Shown in pieces: positions 7,388 through 16,170 of a stretch of 50,332 nucleotides of DNA. The DNA lies in the NCBI RefSeq assembly GCF_900100005.1, contig NZ_FNEB01000012.1:1-50332 (forward strand). The letters run 5' to 3'. Within the stretch, counting starts at the first letter, position 1, and each line of letters starts with the position of its first letter. The position numbers and the translations under genes are program-made. Source of the DNA: Lutimaribacter saemankumensis. GTDB taxonomy: Bacteria > Pseudomonadota > Alphaproteobacteria > Rhodobacterales > Rhodobacteraceae. The notes below the pieces were generated by a model that saw nothing but the letters and a program-made list of their open reading frames with translations, did not search any database and was not told the origin of the DNA.

Positions 7388-8074
7388 ATGCACGCCATCC
7401 GCCCGGTGGGCCGCGGGGCCAGTGCCAGGAAATACGACATACTGACCGCGCTCGGTGCACACGCGCTGGCGCAGCCCAAGGCCGAGCAGCGCCGCGTTCT
7501 TCGCCTGATGACACTGGTCACGGCGCGGTACAATTGGGGACGGGACGAATTGGCCGTCGGTCAGCGCGAGATCGCGCAGCTTTGGTCGGTGGACGAACGC
7601 ACCGTCAAACGCGAGATGGCCGAACTCCGGGCGCGGGGCTGGCTGGTGGTGAAACGGCAAGGCGCGCGTGGCCGCGTGACGGAATACCGGATGGATATCG
7701 CGCGGCTGCTGGCGGATACGCGCCCGGCCTGGGCCTCGGTCGGGCCGGATTTCGTGCTGCGGATGGAGACGGGGCAGGGCGAGGCGCCGCAGCAGGTGGT
7801 GCCCTTGCCCGTCAAGGGCGACGTGGCCCCGCCCGATCTGTCGCCCGGCACGGAATGGGCGCTGGCGCAGGGGCTGCTGCATGCGCAGGATCAGGCGAGC
7901 TTTGCCTCGTGGGTGCGGGGGCTGAAGCGGGCCGAAAGGGCAGGGGGGCGGCTGACCCTGCGCGCACCCAGCCGGTTTCACGCAGCCTATGTGCAGACAC
8001 ACCTTGCGGGGCGCATACTGGCCGCCTGCCAAGAGGTCGATGACACTGTCGCGGAAATCCGCATCGTGGACTGA
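7388..8074 (+). CDS. DnaA-like plasmid replication initiator
   Basis: The 228-aa protein combines a helix-turn-helix region (GQREIAQLWSVDERTVKREM, about 58-77, with a following wing-like segment) and a C-terminal part resembling the N-terminal domain of DnaA (EWALAQGLLHAQDQASFASW, then LRAPSRFHAAYVQTHL). There is no AAA+ ATPase domain. This architecture matches the DnaA-like replicases of Rhodobacterales plasmids. It is divergent from parAB across the iteron-bearing gap and is followed by ccdAB. The ATG at 7388 is preceded by GGAG and GCAGAG purine stretches. Assignment as the replicase rests on domain resemblance and context. Confidence 0.82.
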   Translation: MHAIRPVGRGASARKYDILTALGAHALAQPKAEQRRVLRLMTLVTARYNWGRDELAVGQREIAQLWSVDERTVKREMAELRARGWLVVKRQGARGRVTEYRMDIARLLADTRPAWASVGPDFVLRMETGQGEAPQQVVPLPVKGDVAPPDLSPGTEWALAQGLLHAQDQASFASWVRGLKRAERAGGRLTLRAPSRFHAAYVQTHLAGRILAACQEVDDTVAEIRIVD

Positions 8075-8118
8075 CGTGGGAATGTGTGTATGATCATGCG
8101 CATAGCCGGAGTGACCCC

Positions 8119-8355
8119 ATGACTGCCACCAAGCGCCGCACCAACCTGACCCTGGACGAAAGCCTTTTGCAGTCGGCCCGCGCCCACGGGCTGAACATAT
8201 CCGCCATCGCCGAAGAGGCGCTGGGGCAGGCCGTGCGCCGTGCCGAGGCCGAGGCATGGGCGCGTGACAACGCCGATGCGCTGGCGGAACGGCGTGCCCA
8301 TGTCGATCGTCAGGGGCTGGCCCTGGATCGCCACCGGCTGTGGCAGGCGGAATGA
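8119..8355 (+). CDS. ccdA: CcdA-type antitoxin
   Basis: A 78-aa antitoxin of the CcdA family that would neutralise CcdB and bind the operon's own promoter as a ribbon-helix-helix dimer. The N-terminus KRRTNLTLDESLLQSARAHG is the RHH DNA-binding part. The C-terminal half (AWARDNADALAERRAHVDRQ) is the charged toxin-binding tail usual for CcdA. The ATG at 8119, with GGAG 8 bases upstream, is preferred to an upstream ATG at 8086. The stop overlaps ccdB as ATGA. It lies 45 bp after rep, consistent with plasmid stabilisation. Confidence 0.85.
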   Translation: MTATKRRTNLTLDESLLQSARAHGLNISAIAEEALGQAVRRAEAEAWARDNADALAERRAHVDRQGLALDRHRLWQAE

Positions 8356-8648
8356 CGCAACACTGCGTCTACCGCCTGGCTGGCGGCCTGCTGGTGCTGG
8401 ATCTGCAATCCGATCTCGTGGAGGTTGGCAGCCGTGTCGTGGCGCCGCTGATACCCTTGGGGCAGGGGCCTGCCGCCATTCCACGGCTGGAGCCGGTGCT
8501 GGAGGTCGATGGCGCGCCCCACGCCCTGCGCACGGCCGAGATGGCCGCGATCCTGGAAAGCCAGCTACAGGGCCCTCCTGTCGCCGATCTGGGCGCGCAC
8601 CGGTACGAAATCACCCGCGCGCTGGATTTGCTGTTGAGTGGCGTTTGA
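8352..8648 (+). CDS. ccdB: CcdB-type toxin
   Basis: A 98-aa CcdB-family toxin; known members poison DNA gyrase in cells that lose the plasmid. Features shared with the family are the opening VYRL, LVLDLQSDLVE, a middle VVAPLIPL strand, PVLEVDGAPHALRTAEMAAI and the C-terminal helix ending LLLSGV. Family toxins typically end in a similar short hydrophobic-Gly tail. In F-plasmid CcdB a tryptophan sits just before the final Gly, and here that position is Ser, so potency cannot be assumed. Translation is coupled to ccdA. Confidence 0.83.
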   Translation: MTQHCVYRLAGGLLVLDLQSDLVEVGSRVVAPLIPLGQGPAAIPRLEPVLEVDGAPHALRTAEMAAILESQLQGPPVADLGAHRYEITRALDLLLSGV

Positions 8649-8661
8649 TCACGCGGAAATG

Positions 8662-8688
8662 AAAAGGGCGCACCCGCAGGCGCGCCCT
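8662..8688 (-). terminator. Terminator of the bchF-cycA superoperon
   Basis: AGGGCGC at 8665-8671 pairs with GCGCCCT at 8682-8688 (7-bp GC stem, 10-base loop). Read on the minus strand the stem is followed by CTTTTCATTT, so it looks like a Rho-independent terminator 24 bp after cycA. It may also stop ccdB transcripts coming the other way. Confidence 0.75.
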
Positions 8689-8711
8689 GTTCGCAAGTCG
8701 CAACCGGAAAA

Positions 8712-9170
8712 TCAGTTGCTCATCTCTTCCTTGGCTTCGGGTTCGGGCGACACGCTTGCAAGGTAGGCCCAGATGTTGGCCGCGTCCTCGACATCGCGCA
8801 GCTTGTAGCTCATCTTGCCGCGCGCGCTGTCATCATCCAGGTAATCGCGCAGGTACGCGGTGGGATCCTGGACGTATTTCACGAATTCCTCTTCGCTCCA
8901 GACCAGGCCAGCCTCGCCCGCGGCAACCATGGAGTCGGAATAGCGGAAATCCTCGTAGGTGCCCGCCGTGCGGCCCACGACGCCCCACAGGTTCGGCCCC
9001 GTGCGGCCGCCGCGCACGACGTCTTCGCCGTCGGCGTTCTGGATCATGTGGCAGGACTTGCACTTGCGGAACTCTTTTTCGCCGGCTTCGGCATCGCCCG
9101 TGGCATGGCCACCTGCATAAGCAGCGGTCGATAGCGCCAGGAAGGTCGCTGTGGTCAGAATGGTTCTCAT
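8712..9170 (-). CDS. cycA: Cytochrome c2 (c-type, monoheme)
   Basis: A periplasmic class I cytochrome c that would shuttle electrons between cytochrome bc1 and the reaction centre. The 152-aa precursor has a signal peptide (about residues 1-19, ending AAYA), one heme site CKSCH at about 37-41 and an axial-Met region GKMSYKL. The C-terminus is long and acidic. It is the last gene of the superoperon, after hemA, an arrangement common in Roseobacter photosynthesis clusters. The start at 9170 gives a proper signal peptide; an upstream in-frame start adds only unlikely residues. Confidence 0.9.
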   Translation of the reverse strand: MRTILTTATFLALSTAAYAGGHATGDAEAGEKEFRKCKSCHMIQNADGEDVVRGGRTGPNLWGVVGRTAGTYEDFRYSDSMVAAGEAGLVWSEEEFVKYVQDPTAYLRDYLDDDSARGKMSYKLRDVEDAANIWAYLASVSPEPEAKEEMSN

Positions 9171-9204
9171 GGGTCTTGCTCCCCCTGATTTCTTTTCCGG
9201 GTGA

Positions 9205-9223
9205 CACAACCTAGCCCGTTGTG
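9205..9223. repeat. Short inverted repeat between hemA and cycA
   Basis: CACAAC (9205-9210) and GTTGTG (9218-9223) form a perfect 6-bp inverted repeat with 7 bases between, in the 69-bp hemA-cycA spacer. It does not have PpsR-box spacing. It could be an operator for independent cycA transcription or a weak hairpin. Confidence 0.35.
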
Positions 9224-9239
9224 AGGGCTGTCAACCGGA

Positions 9240-10454
9240 TCAGGCAACCGCGTGGGCGATGGCGCACTGCTTCCACAGCACGGTCAGCGCCTCGACGAGG
9301 TGGTCGATGTCGGCATCCGTGTGCAGCGGGCCCGGGGTAAAGCGCAGCCTTTCGGTGCCTTTCGGCACGGTTGGATAGTTGATCGGCTGGACGTAGATCC
9401 CGTAGTCGCGCATCAGGATATCGGCGAGTTGCCGGCACTTGACCGGATCCTTGATCATCACCGGAATGATGTGGCTGGGGTTGTCCAGGTGCGGAATGCC
9501 GCGCGCATCCAGTTTCGCGCGCAGCTGTGCGACCTGGCGGCGTTGTTGCCGGCGTTCGGCATCCGAGGTCTTGAGGTGCCGGATCGAGGCCTGCGCCGCC
9601 GCCGCCACGGCCGGGGGCAGGGCGGTGGTGAAAATGAACCCGCTGGCAAAGGACCGGATGAAATCGCACAGCGCGGCCGAGCCGGTGATATAGCCGCCGA
9701 CGCAGCCATAGGCCTTGCCCAGCGTCCCTTCGATCAGGTCGATGCGGTGGGCCAGCCCGCGTTCCTCGCTGACGCCGCCGCCGCGCGGGCCATAGAGGCC
9801 CACGGCATGCACCTCGTCGAGATAGGTCATCGCGCCGTGCTTTTCGGCCACTTCGACGATTTCCTCCATCGGGCAGATATCGCCGTCCATCGAATAGACG
9901 GATTCGAAAGCCACGATCTTGGGCGCGTTGGCGGGCAGGGCGGCCAGCTTGCGGTCCAGGTCTTCGGGGTCATTGTGTTTCCAGATCACCTTTTGGCAGC
10001 GGGCATGGCGCATGCCTTCGATCATGCTGGCATGGTTCAGCGCGTCCGACAGGATCACCGCGTCGGGCAGGCGCGCGCCCAGGGTGGACAGGGCCGCCCA
10101 GTTCGACACGTAGCCGCTGGTGAACAGCAGCGCCGCCTCTTTTCCGTGCAGGTCGGCCAGTTCGTGTTCCAGCGCCACATGGTGCCGTGCGGTGCCCGAG
10201 ATGTTGCGCGTACCGCCCGCGCCGGTGCCGCACCGGTCGATCGCATCCTTCATCGCCTGGCGCACGACCTCGTTCTGGCCCATGCCGAGGTAATCGTTGG
10301 AACACCAGACCGTCACCTTGTCGGGCGCGTCGGCATCGTGGCTGCGGGCTTGGGGAAAGGCGCCGCATTCGCGCTCGAGCTCGGCGAAAATGCGGTAGTT
10401 GCCTTCTTCTTTCAGCGCATCGAGCTGCGCATTGAACATGGCGTCAAAATCCAT
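9240..10454 (-). CDS. hemA: 5-aminolevulinate synthase
   Basis: PLP enzyme that condenses glycine and succinyl-CoA to 5-aminolevulinate, the committed tetrapyrrole precursor in Alphaproteobacteria. The product is 404 aa. Visible motifs are [40 protein letters not shown] and the PLP-lysine region [15 protein letters not shown]. The start at 10454 overlaps the end of puhE by 11 bp. A copy inside the photosynthesis cluster probably dedicates ALA supply to bacteriochlorophyll. The host chromosome may carry another synthase (inference). Confidence 0.96.
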   Translation of the reverse strand: MDFDAMFNAQLDALKEEGNYRIFAELERECGAFPQARSHDADAPDKVTVWCSNDYLGMGQNEVVRQAMKDAIDRCGTGAGGTRNISGTARHHVALEHELADLHGKEAALLFTSGYVSNWAALSTLGARLPDAVILSDALNHASMIEGMRHARCQKVIWKHNDPEDLDRKLAALPANAPKIVAFESVYSMDGDICPMEEIVEVAEKHGAMTYLDEVHAVGLYGPRGGGVSEERGLAHRIDLIEGTLGKAYGCVGGYITGSAALCDFIRSFASGFIFTTALPPAVAAAAQASIRHLKTSDAERRQQRRQVAQLRAKLDARGIPHLDNPSHIIPVMIKDPVKCRQLADILMRDYGIYVQPINYPTVPKGTERLRFTPGPLHTDADIDHLVEALTVLWKQCAIAHAVA

Positions 10455-11256
10455 GGTGACCCTCCACTTTCCCTTTTGTCTGTTTGGGCGCGGGCAACAT
10501 CCAGCGCCAGAGTTTCGCATCAGGCAGCGGCACCACCATCAGCCAGTGTTCCAGAAGCGCAAGCGCGGTCATCGCCGTCAGTAGCGCAAAGCCCACGATG
10601 TCGAGAGCGGCATCGACAGCGAAAAGACGCTCCAGCCAGCAGGCCACGGCAAAGGACAGCGCCGTGACCGAGATCGGAAACAGCCAGTTCGCGCGGCGGA
10701 TGCGGAAATGACTGGGCAGGTGTTGCAGCGCACCGGGGATGAACTCGGTATTGATGCGCGGCACGCCGAAATACAGGTTCAGCTTGGCGGATATCCGGGC
10801 GAAATAGAGCACCGCGAAGGTCCAGAAACCGAACGCGTTGGCGGCTTCGCTGCTGGCGATCCACATCCACAAAAGCGCGGCAAGCAGCGCCATCTCGTGA
10901 TAGGCGACGGTGCCCCAGGCCCGCAGGAACCGTTCCCATTCCGGCAGGGTTGCAGGGCAGGGCCGCAGGTTCGGCCCCGTGACCAGCCCCGTCAGAAAGG
11001 CGAGTTCGATCCAGCCCCAGATCGCGAGCGCCGCCAGGAACCCGTGATAGGCCGCCGCATGGCCGGCGCCATCCAGCGTCACCAGATAGCCCCAGATACC
11101 AAGACCCAGCAGGGGAAGCCCGGCCAGTGCCGCCACCGCGCCGGCGCGCCCGCCCATGCGGTCGGCCAGGCGCACGACCAGCAGGATCGCGCCCGTGGAA
11201 AACCACCACAGGAAAAGGGCCGCAAGGGCTGCTATCCAGGGGTCGGCCAGGCTCAT
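10444..11256 (-). CDS. puhE: PuhE, photosynthetic complex assembly/bacteriochlorophyll-level protein
   Basis: A polytopic membrane protein of 270 aa with about six or seven hydrophobic segments, the first at residues 8-28. The conserved region [29 protein letters not shown] is typical of PuhE (split here: [17 protein letters not shown] then [12 protein letters not shown]). In Rhodobacter, puhE loss alters reaction-centre and bacteriochlorophyll levels; the mechanism is unresolved. It lies between acsF and hemA, and its stop overlaps hemA. Confidence 0.9.
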   Translation of the reverse strand: MSLADPWIAALAALFLWWFSTGAILLVVRLADRMGGRAGAVAALAGLPLLGLGIWGYLVTLDGAGHAAAYHGFLAALAIWGWIELAFLTGLVTGPNLRPCPATLPEWERFLRAWGTVAYHEMALLAALLWMWIASSEAANAFGFWTFAVLYFARISAKLNLYFGVPRINTEFIPGALQHLPSHFRIRRANWLFPISVTALSFAVACWLERLFAVDAALDIVGFALLTAMTALALLEHWLMVVPLPDAKLWRWMLPAPKQTKGKVEGHHGF

Positions 11257-11261
11257 TCCCG

Positions 11262-11337
11262 CATCTTTCTCTTTCCGAAAATATCCCGGGGGGTCTGGGG
11301 GGCAGCGCCCCCCAGCCGGTCGACGCCAAAGGCGTCG
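11262..11337 (-). terminator. Terminator-like repeat element, copy 1 (acsF-puhE)
   Basis: On the minus strand a hairpin CGACGCC-aaa-GGCGTCG (11321-11337) is followed by CTGGGGGGC-agc-GCCCCCCAG (11295-11315), then a shared tail CCGGGATATTTTCGGAAAG. Closely similar elements occur at 17862-17918 and 47213-47274, always with the tail downstream in the sense of transcription. The form suggests a family of terminators or attenuators. Here it sits inside an apparent superoperon. Confidence 0.6.
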
Positions 11338-11344
11338 AAACCAC

Positions 11345-12469
11345 TCAATAGACCGGCTCCAGCCGGGTGCTCGCAGGCACCGTGTGCTTGCGGGCCGGGA
11401 TCGTGTAAAGCGACACGAAGGCCAGCGCCGCCTTTGCCGATCCGGCCATCTGGCTCAGCTTTCCGCCCAGCCCGCCGCGTTCCTTCGCCTCGGCGATCTG
11501 CACGTTGGCGTGGTGCAGGCGTACGAGGTTTCGCTGCCAGCGCGGGTGCTCGATATCGAGCGTGATCGGAAAGATCTGCTGGCTCAGCGCGGATGTCTTG
11601 GTGAACACCTCGTGCGCGTACCAGTCGGGATCGACGCCAAGCGCCTTGTGAAAGGCCGGGCGCTGGTGGTCGCGCACATACATCGTGGCGTAGACCGCGG
11701 TCAGGAAGAACTTGATCCACAGCACGTTCACGCCGCTGGTCAGCTTGGGGTCGGTCTTCATCAGCAGGGCGAAGGCCTCGCCATGGCTGAACTCGTCGTT
11801 GCACCATTCGCAGAACCATTTGAAGATCGGGTGGAACCGCTGTTCGGGATGCGCCTCGAGGTGGCGGAAGATCGTGATGTAGCGGGCATAGCCGATCTTT
11901 TCCGACAGGTAGGTGGCGTAGTAGATGAACTTGGGCCGGAAATACGTGTATTTCTTTTTCTGCGTCAGAAACCCCAGGTTCACCGCCACGCCCGCCTCGC
12001 GCAGGGCGTCGTTGATGAAACCCGCATGGCGGGCCTCGTCGCGGGCCATGAGCTGGAAAAGCTGTGTGATGTCCTTGTTGTTGCCGCGGCGCTTCATTTC
12101 CTTGTAGAGAACGCAGCCCGAAAACTCGGCCGTGCAGGACGAGATCAGGAAGTCGATGAACTCCTTGCGCAGTTCCGGGTCCATGCCGTCCCAGTCGATA
12201 TGGTCCCAGTCCTCGTTCTTCTTGAAATGCCCCTTGTTGGGGTCGGCCACCATCTGGGCGATCAGCTTGTCCCAGTCGTCGCGCACGGGTTCGACGTTGA
12301 TCGCGTCGAGCTCGTCGAAATCGGTGGTGTAGAAGCGTGGGGTCAGCAGGGTGTTCTGCATCGCCACTTCGGTGGCCGCGACGCTGTCGAATTTCGCCTG
12401 CTCTTCCTGGATGGCAAGTCCTTCTTCGACGGTGGTCGCATCGGCTGAGTGCTTGGCCTGGATGTTCAT
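11345..12469 (-). CDS. acsF: O2-dependent Mg-protoporphyrin IX monomethyl ester cyclase AcsF
   Basis: A diiron enzyme that forms the isocyclic ring E using O2. The product is 374 aa from the ATG at 12469. Diiron-ligand regions are visible: CTAEFSGCVLYKE, MARDEARHAGF and CNDEFSHGEAF. No gene for the O2-independent BchE cyclase is present on the replicon, so ring E formation, as encoded here, requires oxygen. The bciE stop overlaps its start as ATGA, matching the AcsF-BciE pair described in Alphaproteobacteria. A terminator-like element follows. Confidence 0.96.
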   Translation of the reverse strand: MNIQAKHSADATTVEEGLAIQEEQAKFDSVAATEVAMQNTLLTPRFYTTDFDELDAINVEPVRDDWDKLIAQMVADPNKGHFKKNEDWDHIDWDGMDPELRKEFIDFLISSCTAEFSGCVLYKEMKRRGNNKDITQLFQLMARDEARHAGFINDALREAGVAVNLGFLTQKKKYTYFRPKFIYYATYLSEKIGYARYITIFRHLEAHPEQRFHPIFKWFCEWCNDEFSHGEAFALLMKTDPKLTSGVNVLWIKFFLTAVYATMYVRDHQRPAFHKALGVDPDWYAHEVFTKTSALSQQIFPITLDIEHPRWQRNLVRLHHANVQIAEAKERGGLGGKLSQMAGSAKAALAFVSLYTIPARKHTVPASTRLEPVY

Positions 12470-12762
12470 AGCTTCACCTCCTCGGAGAAGGAAAATTCGC
12501 ACAGCTCCATCACCTCGAAATCGCCGGTCAGGCGGGTCCAGAGTTGTTCGAGCTTGCTGGCGCGGACGATGATCGCCTCGCGATCCTCGCGCACTATTTC
12601 GCCGAAGGGGGCCATGATCTCGGGGCCTTCGACTTTGACTTCGTCGCCCGGATAGACGACGGCGCCATTGTTGAACCGCACATGCGCGTGCAGGCTGTCA
12701 AAACAGTGGCTGACCTCGACGGTGCAAGGCGCCCTTTCTATTTCCCTGGTAATCAGACCCAT
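12466..12762 (-). CDS. bciE: BciE, auxiliary subunit of the aerobic cyclase
   Basis: A 98-aa soluble protein (starts MGLITREIERAPCTVEVSHC) encoded immediately before acsF and overlapping it by ATGA. Alphaproteobacterial AcsF is known to need a small partner called BciE. Size, position and the conserved-looking core NGAVVYPGDEVKVEGPEI support this identity. I recognise it by context more than by catalytic motifs. The ribosome site AAAGGGAGG lies just upstream. Confidence 0.82.
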   Translation of the reverse strand: MGLITREIERAPCTVEVSHCFDSLHAHVRFNNGAVVYPGDEVKVEGPEIMAPFGEIVREDREAIIVRASKLEQLWTRLTGDFEVMELCEFSFSEEVKL

Positions 12763-12783
12763 GGTGTGTGTCCTCCCTTTAGG

Positions 12784-13248
12784 TCAGTCCAGAAGCCTGG
12801 CGAAGGCCCTGGCGTTATCCGCACCGAACCCCATCAGGTCGGCGCTCCACCCCGTTTCGGGGTCGTGAATGGCAAGGCGGCCGTTTTCGCCGCGTGTCAG
12901 CGTGACGGGGGCGTCCATCGACAGCCCGGCCTTGCGGCGGTTGAATTCGATGACGCGCGCCACACCCGAGATGAACCCGCCCTGTTCGGGGGCCAGATCG
13001 GCGATCAGCGTGCCGTCGGGCGCGGTGATGCGCACGGCGCCCGACATCTCGGCATCCAGCACGAATTGTGTCTGGTCCACCGTCGCGCTGACCGGCGGGG
13101 TCGATGTGACGGGCCGTTTCGAAATGGTGGCCGCGGTGACGATCGTCAGTGAACAGACGATCAGGAACACGACCGCGCGCATCAGGCCCACGGGGATCTT
13201 GTCGGGCTCGGCGCGGCGGTGGCTGGTATGGGCGGATTGATACTGCAT
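12784..13248 (-). CDS. puhC: PuhC, photosynthetic complex assembly protein
   Basis: A 154-aa membrane protein with one N-terminal transmembrane helix (VGLMRAVVFLIVCSLTIVTA, about 20-39) and a periplasmic domain. Its end, GLSMDAPVTLTRGENGRLAI and DPETGWSADLMGFG, is typical of PuhC. In Rhodobacter, PuhC supports reorganisation and assembly of the RC-LH1 core. It follows puhB by 12 bp and precedes bciE by 21 bp. Confidence 0.9.
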   Translation of the reverse strand: MQYQSAHTSHRRAEPDKIPVGLMRAVVFLIVCSLTIVTAATISKRPVTSTPPVSATVDQTQFVLDAEMSGAVRITAPDGTLIADLAPEQGGFISGVARVIEFNRRKAGLSMDAPVTLTRGENGRLAIHDPETGWSADLMGFGADNARAFARLLD

Positions 13249-13260
13249 GATCCGGCCTCC

Positions 13261-13902
13261 TTATTCCGCCGCCACCGGGGCAGGCGCCCCGGCCGTGCTG
13301 CCCTTGCGGGCGATGACCGGTGCCGCGATCCGCGCCTCGGCCGCGTCCGAGATCATGGTGGCGATCTTTTCGGCCTCGGGGATGCAGCGCAGCGCCGGTT
13401 GCGCGGGCACGCGCCAGGGCCGCACATGCGGCCAGCAGGTGAGATAGCCCAGCTTGACGTCGTCCGGCACTTCGAAGGCGATGGTGCCGCGCCCGCCGCG
13501 CCGCATCTGCAGCGAGGCGTTCACGATCTGCGTATAGGGCAGGTTCAGCGTCACCGTCAGCGCCGCGCCGATCCGCATCGCCACACGCCGGTTGGTCACG
13601 GTGTAGACCGTGGTTCGGGCCTGCACATAGGCCACGATCATCAGCAGGGCGCAGACGATCAGCCCCGCGATCAGGAAGGGCACGGTCAGCGCGATGACTT
13701 CCATCAGCGGGCGCTGGTCGACCAGCGAAACGAAGCGCCACGCCCCCAGCAGGACGAAATAGCCCATGACCCACCAGAGATTCAGCGCGTCCTTGGACAG
13801 CGCCCACCAGTCGGGCCGCCCCTGCCAGAGGATCTGTTCCCCCTCTGGCGGACGTTCCGGCAGGCCTTTGACCGGTTCTACGGCGAAATCATCGTGGCTC
13901 AT
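13261..13902 (-). CDS. puhB: PuhB, reaction-centre assembly protein
   Basis: A 213-aa protein with the start GEQILWQGRPDWWALSKDAL, two or three membrane segments (about 45-60 and 70-95) and a bacterial PH-like core (TTVYTVTNRRVAMRIG, then LNLPYTQIVNASLQ). PuhB acts as an RC assembly factor in Rhodobacter. The gene order puhA-puhB-puhC is the standard one. The C-terminal Ala/Pro-rich tail is variable. Confidence 0.9.
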   Translation of the reverse strand: MSHDDFAVEPVKGLPERPPEGEQILWQGRPDWWALSKDALNLWWVMGYFVLLGAWRFVSLVDQRPLMEVIALTVPFLIAGLIVCALLMIVAYVQARTTVYTVTNRRVAMRIGAALTVTLNLPYTQIVNASLQMRRGGRGTIAFEVPDDVKLGYLTCWPHVRPWRVPAQPALRCIPEAEKIATMISDAAEARIAAPVIARKGSTAGAPAPVAAE

Positions 13903-13937
13903 GGTTGTGTCCTCCGGTGAGCGTGGCAGTCAGGGGA

Positions 13938-14708
13938 TCAGAGCTGCGGTTCCAGCCGGCTTTCGTCGGCATAGAGCTTGCCGCCCGCGTAGTAGGCGCT
14001 GATCTTGTCCTCTTCGAGCTTGGTGACCTGGCTGTCCGAGGCGGTGCTGGGCACGCCTGCGAAATGCTTGCCGTAGATCGAGTGGATCGCGACGCGGTCG
14101 GACTTGATCCGGGCCAGCGTCATCGGGACAAGGCGCTTGCCGCTGCCGGCCTCGCCGTCCAGCGTGATCTCGAGGTAGCGCACCAGCTGTTCGGGTTCGT
14201 CCACCCACATGTCGCTGATCCGGCCCACGATGGCGCCGTCACCGGCCTGCACGGGCAGCCCGCGCGGGTCGCGGCCCGCCGCGACATGGAAGTGATCCGA
14301 GGCGGCCATCGGCACGATCTTGGGTTTGCCGTGGGCGTCCAGCTCGGGCACGTCCTTGCGGTTGACCCAGCTTGCCGGACCGACGCCATCGGCCAGCGGA
14401 TCGCCCGTCGGCACAAAGGGAAACCCGTTCGCGGCATTGGTGCGCGCCAGCGCGATGTCCTTGCGGTCGCCCGGCTGACCCGAAGGCACGGTCAGTTCGC
14501 CCTGGCCGTTGGGCAGAACGAAGGTCTTGTCCTTGGGCAGGGGGAACAGGCCCTGGTTGGCGGCCTCGTTGCCGTCTTCGTCGACAAGGGGGAAGCCCTC
14601 GCGCATGTTCTCGGTCTGCAGGTAGTAGATCAGCCCCGCGAAGAAGATCCAGAAAAGCCACAGAGTCAGGCTTGCCAGATCGAAGTTGCCAAAGAATGCT
14701 TCAGTCAT
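13938..14708 (-). CDS. puhA: Photosynthetic reaction centre H subunit
   Basis: The 256-aa H subunit caps PufL and PufM on the cytoplasmic side. It starts [20 protein letters not shown] and has one transmembrane helix at about 10-30, then [15 protein letters not shown] beta-rich domain follows with [20 protein letters not shown] and a [20 protein letters not shown]-like region. Length is normal. It is encoded 22 bp after lhaA, as in most purple bacteria. Confidence 0.97.
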   Translation of the reverse strand: MTEAFFGNFDLASLTLWLFWIFFAGLIYYLQTENMREGFPLVDEDGNEAANQGLFPLPKDKTFVLPNGQGELTVPSGQPGDRKDIALARTNAANGFPFVPTGDPLADGVGPASWVNRKDVPELDAHGKPKIVPMAASDHFHVAAGRDPRGLPVQAGDGAIVGRISDMWVDEPEQLVRYLEITLDGEAGSGKRLVPMTLARIKSDRVAIHSIYGKHFAGVPSTASDSQVTKLEEDKISAYYAGGKLYADESRLEPQL

Positions 14709-14730
14709 GGTCCTGTCCTTTCGGTGAGGT

Positions 14731-16170
14731 TCAGGTGGGGAAATCGGCGAGCCCGATGCGACCGGTCTCCCCGCTTTGGTGAAGGGATGGGCGATGCGAC
14801 CGCACCAGCGGCCCCAACGCGATGAGCGTGACAAAGATCAGTGCGATCTCGGTGTGATAGACAAAGGAATACCCGGTCGCGGGCGACATCAGCGGCGTGC
14901 CCCAGTCGCCTGACAGGGCGTGGGCGTTGACCACGTCGCGCAACGTGCCGCCGATGGCGATGGACAAACCTGCGGCGGTGGCCTGCGCAGCGCCCCAGGC
15001 GCCGAGCGCCAGACCGCGGCCTGCCAGCCCTTCGGCCGGCATGGTCATGGCGGCGGTCAGGGTCGAGACACTGAACAGCCCGCCGCCGAACCCGATCAGG
15101 GTGGCCCCGGCAAAGAAAAGCGCGCTCGATCCCAGTGGCGCGGCGAAGATCACGGCGGAAAAGGCAACAAGCCCGGTCAGCAGGCCGGTGCCCGCCATGC
15201 GATAGGCATCGCGCCCGCGTGCCAGGCCGCGCCCGGCAAGCGCAAAGGCCACCAGCGCGCCGGCGGCCCAGGCTGCCGTCAGCAGCGTGGTCGAACTGAC
15301 CGACAGGCCGAGGATCTCGCCGCCATAGGGTTCGAGCAGGACATCCTGCATGTTGAAGGCCATCGTTCCCAGGAACACCACCGCCAGAAGGCGGCCCGCC
15401 GTGCCGCCGCGCGCCAGGTCGGCCCAGGCGTTGCGGAAGGACGGGGCAGGGGCCTCGCGTTCCTCGCGGGTCATGGGGCGGACGCGTTCCTGTTTCCAGA
15501 GCGCGATCACGTTCAGGGTGATGGTGACGACGGCGGTGCCTTGCACCACCTGGATCAGCAGCAGGTCGTTGAAGTCGCGCAGCAGCCATCCGATCACGAT
15601 GGCCGAAATCGCCATGCCGGCGAGGTAGCTGACATAGAGCAGCGCGACCACGCGCGGGCGCGTTTCATCGGTTGCCCTGTCGGCGGCCAGCGCAAGGCCG
15701 GCGGTTTGCGTCATGTGCATCCCGAGGCCCGTCATCAGAAAGGCCAGCCCGGCCAGCACTTCGCCGGCAAAGGGCACGTCATGCACGGTGTTGCCGCCAA
15801 GGACCAGCAGGGCCGAGGGCATCACGGCCAGCCCGCCGAACTGCCACAATGTGCCGAACCAGAGGTATGGAATGCGCTTCCATCCGATGGCGCTGCGGTG
15901 GTGGTCGGACTTGAACCCCAACAGCGCGCGGAACGGCGCCGACAGAACCGGCAGCGCGATCATGATCGCCACGATCGTGGCGGGGACCGTCAGCTCCACG
16001 ATCATCACGCGGTTCAGCGTGCCGAGCAGCATCACGCCCGCCATGCCGACCGAGACCTGGAACAGCGACAGGCGCAAAAGCTGCATCAGCGGCAACTCGT
16101 CGCTCGCCGCGTCCGAGAACGGCAGCATCGAGAGGCTGAATTGCTTGAGAATCCGTGCGCCCTTGCTCAT
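14731..16170 (-). CDS. lhaA: LhaA, LH1 assembly factor (PucC/MFS family)
   Basis: A polytopic major-facilitator-like membrane protein of 479 aa with about 12 hydrophobic segments that promotes LH1 assembly. Family features include [42 protein letters not shown] and [15 protein letters not shown]. The ATG at 16170 overlaps the bchM stop (ATGA) and is preferred to the much longer frame. A second, shorter member of the same family is encoded at 28369-29673. Confidence 0.93.
   Translation of the reverse strand: MSKGARILKQFSLSMLPFSDAASDELPLMQLLRLSLFQVSVGMAGVMLLGTLNRVMIVELTVPATIVAIMIALPVLSAPFRALLGFKSDHHRSAIGWKRIPYLWFGTLWQFGGLAVMPSALLVLGGNTVHDVPFAGEVLAGLAFLMTGLGMHMTQTAGLALAADRATDETRPRVVALLYVSYLAGMAISAIVIGWLLRDFNDLLLIQVVQGTAVVTITLNVIALWKQERVRPMTREEREAPAPSFRNAWADLARGGTAGRLLAVVFLGTMAFNMQDVLLEPYGGEILGLSVSSTTLLTAAWAAGALVAFALAGRGLARGRDAYRMAGTGLLTGLVAFSAVIFAAPLGSSALFFAGATLIGFGGGLFSVSTLTAAMTMPAEGLAGRGLALGAWGAAQATAAGLSIAIGGTLRDVVNAHALSGDWGTPLMSPATGYSFVYHTEIALIFVTLIALGPLVRSHRPSLHQSGETGRIGLADFPT

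Noticed and set aside
8649-8711. Small ORF or RNA gene between ccdB and cycA
   Set aside because: The gap is explained by a terminator hairpin with T-run on the minus strand.
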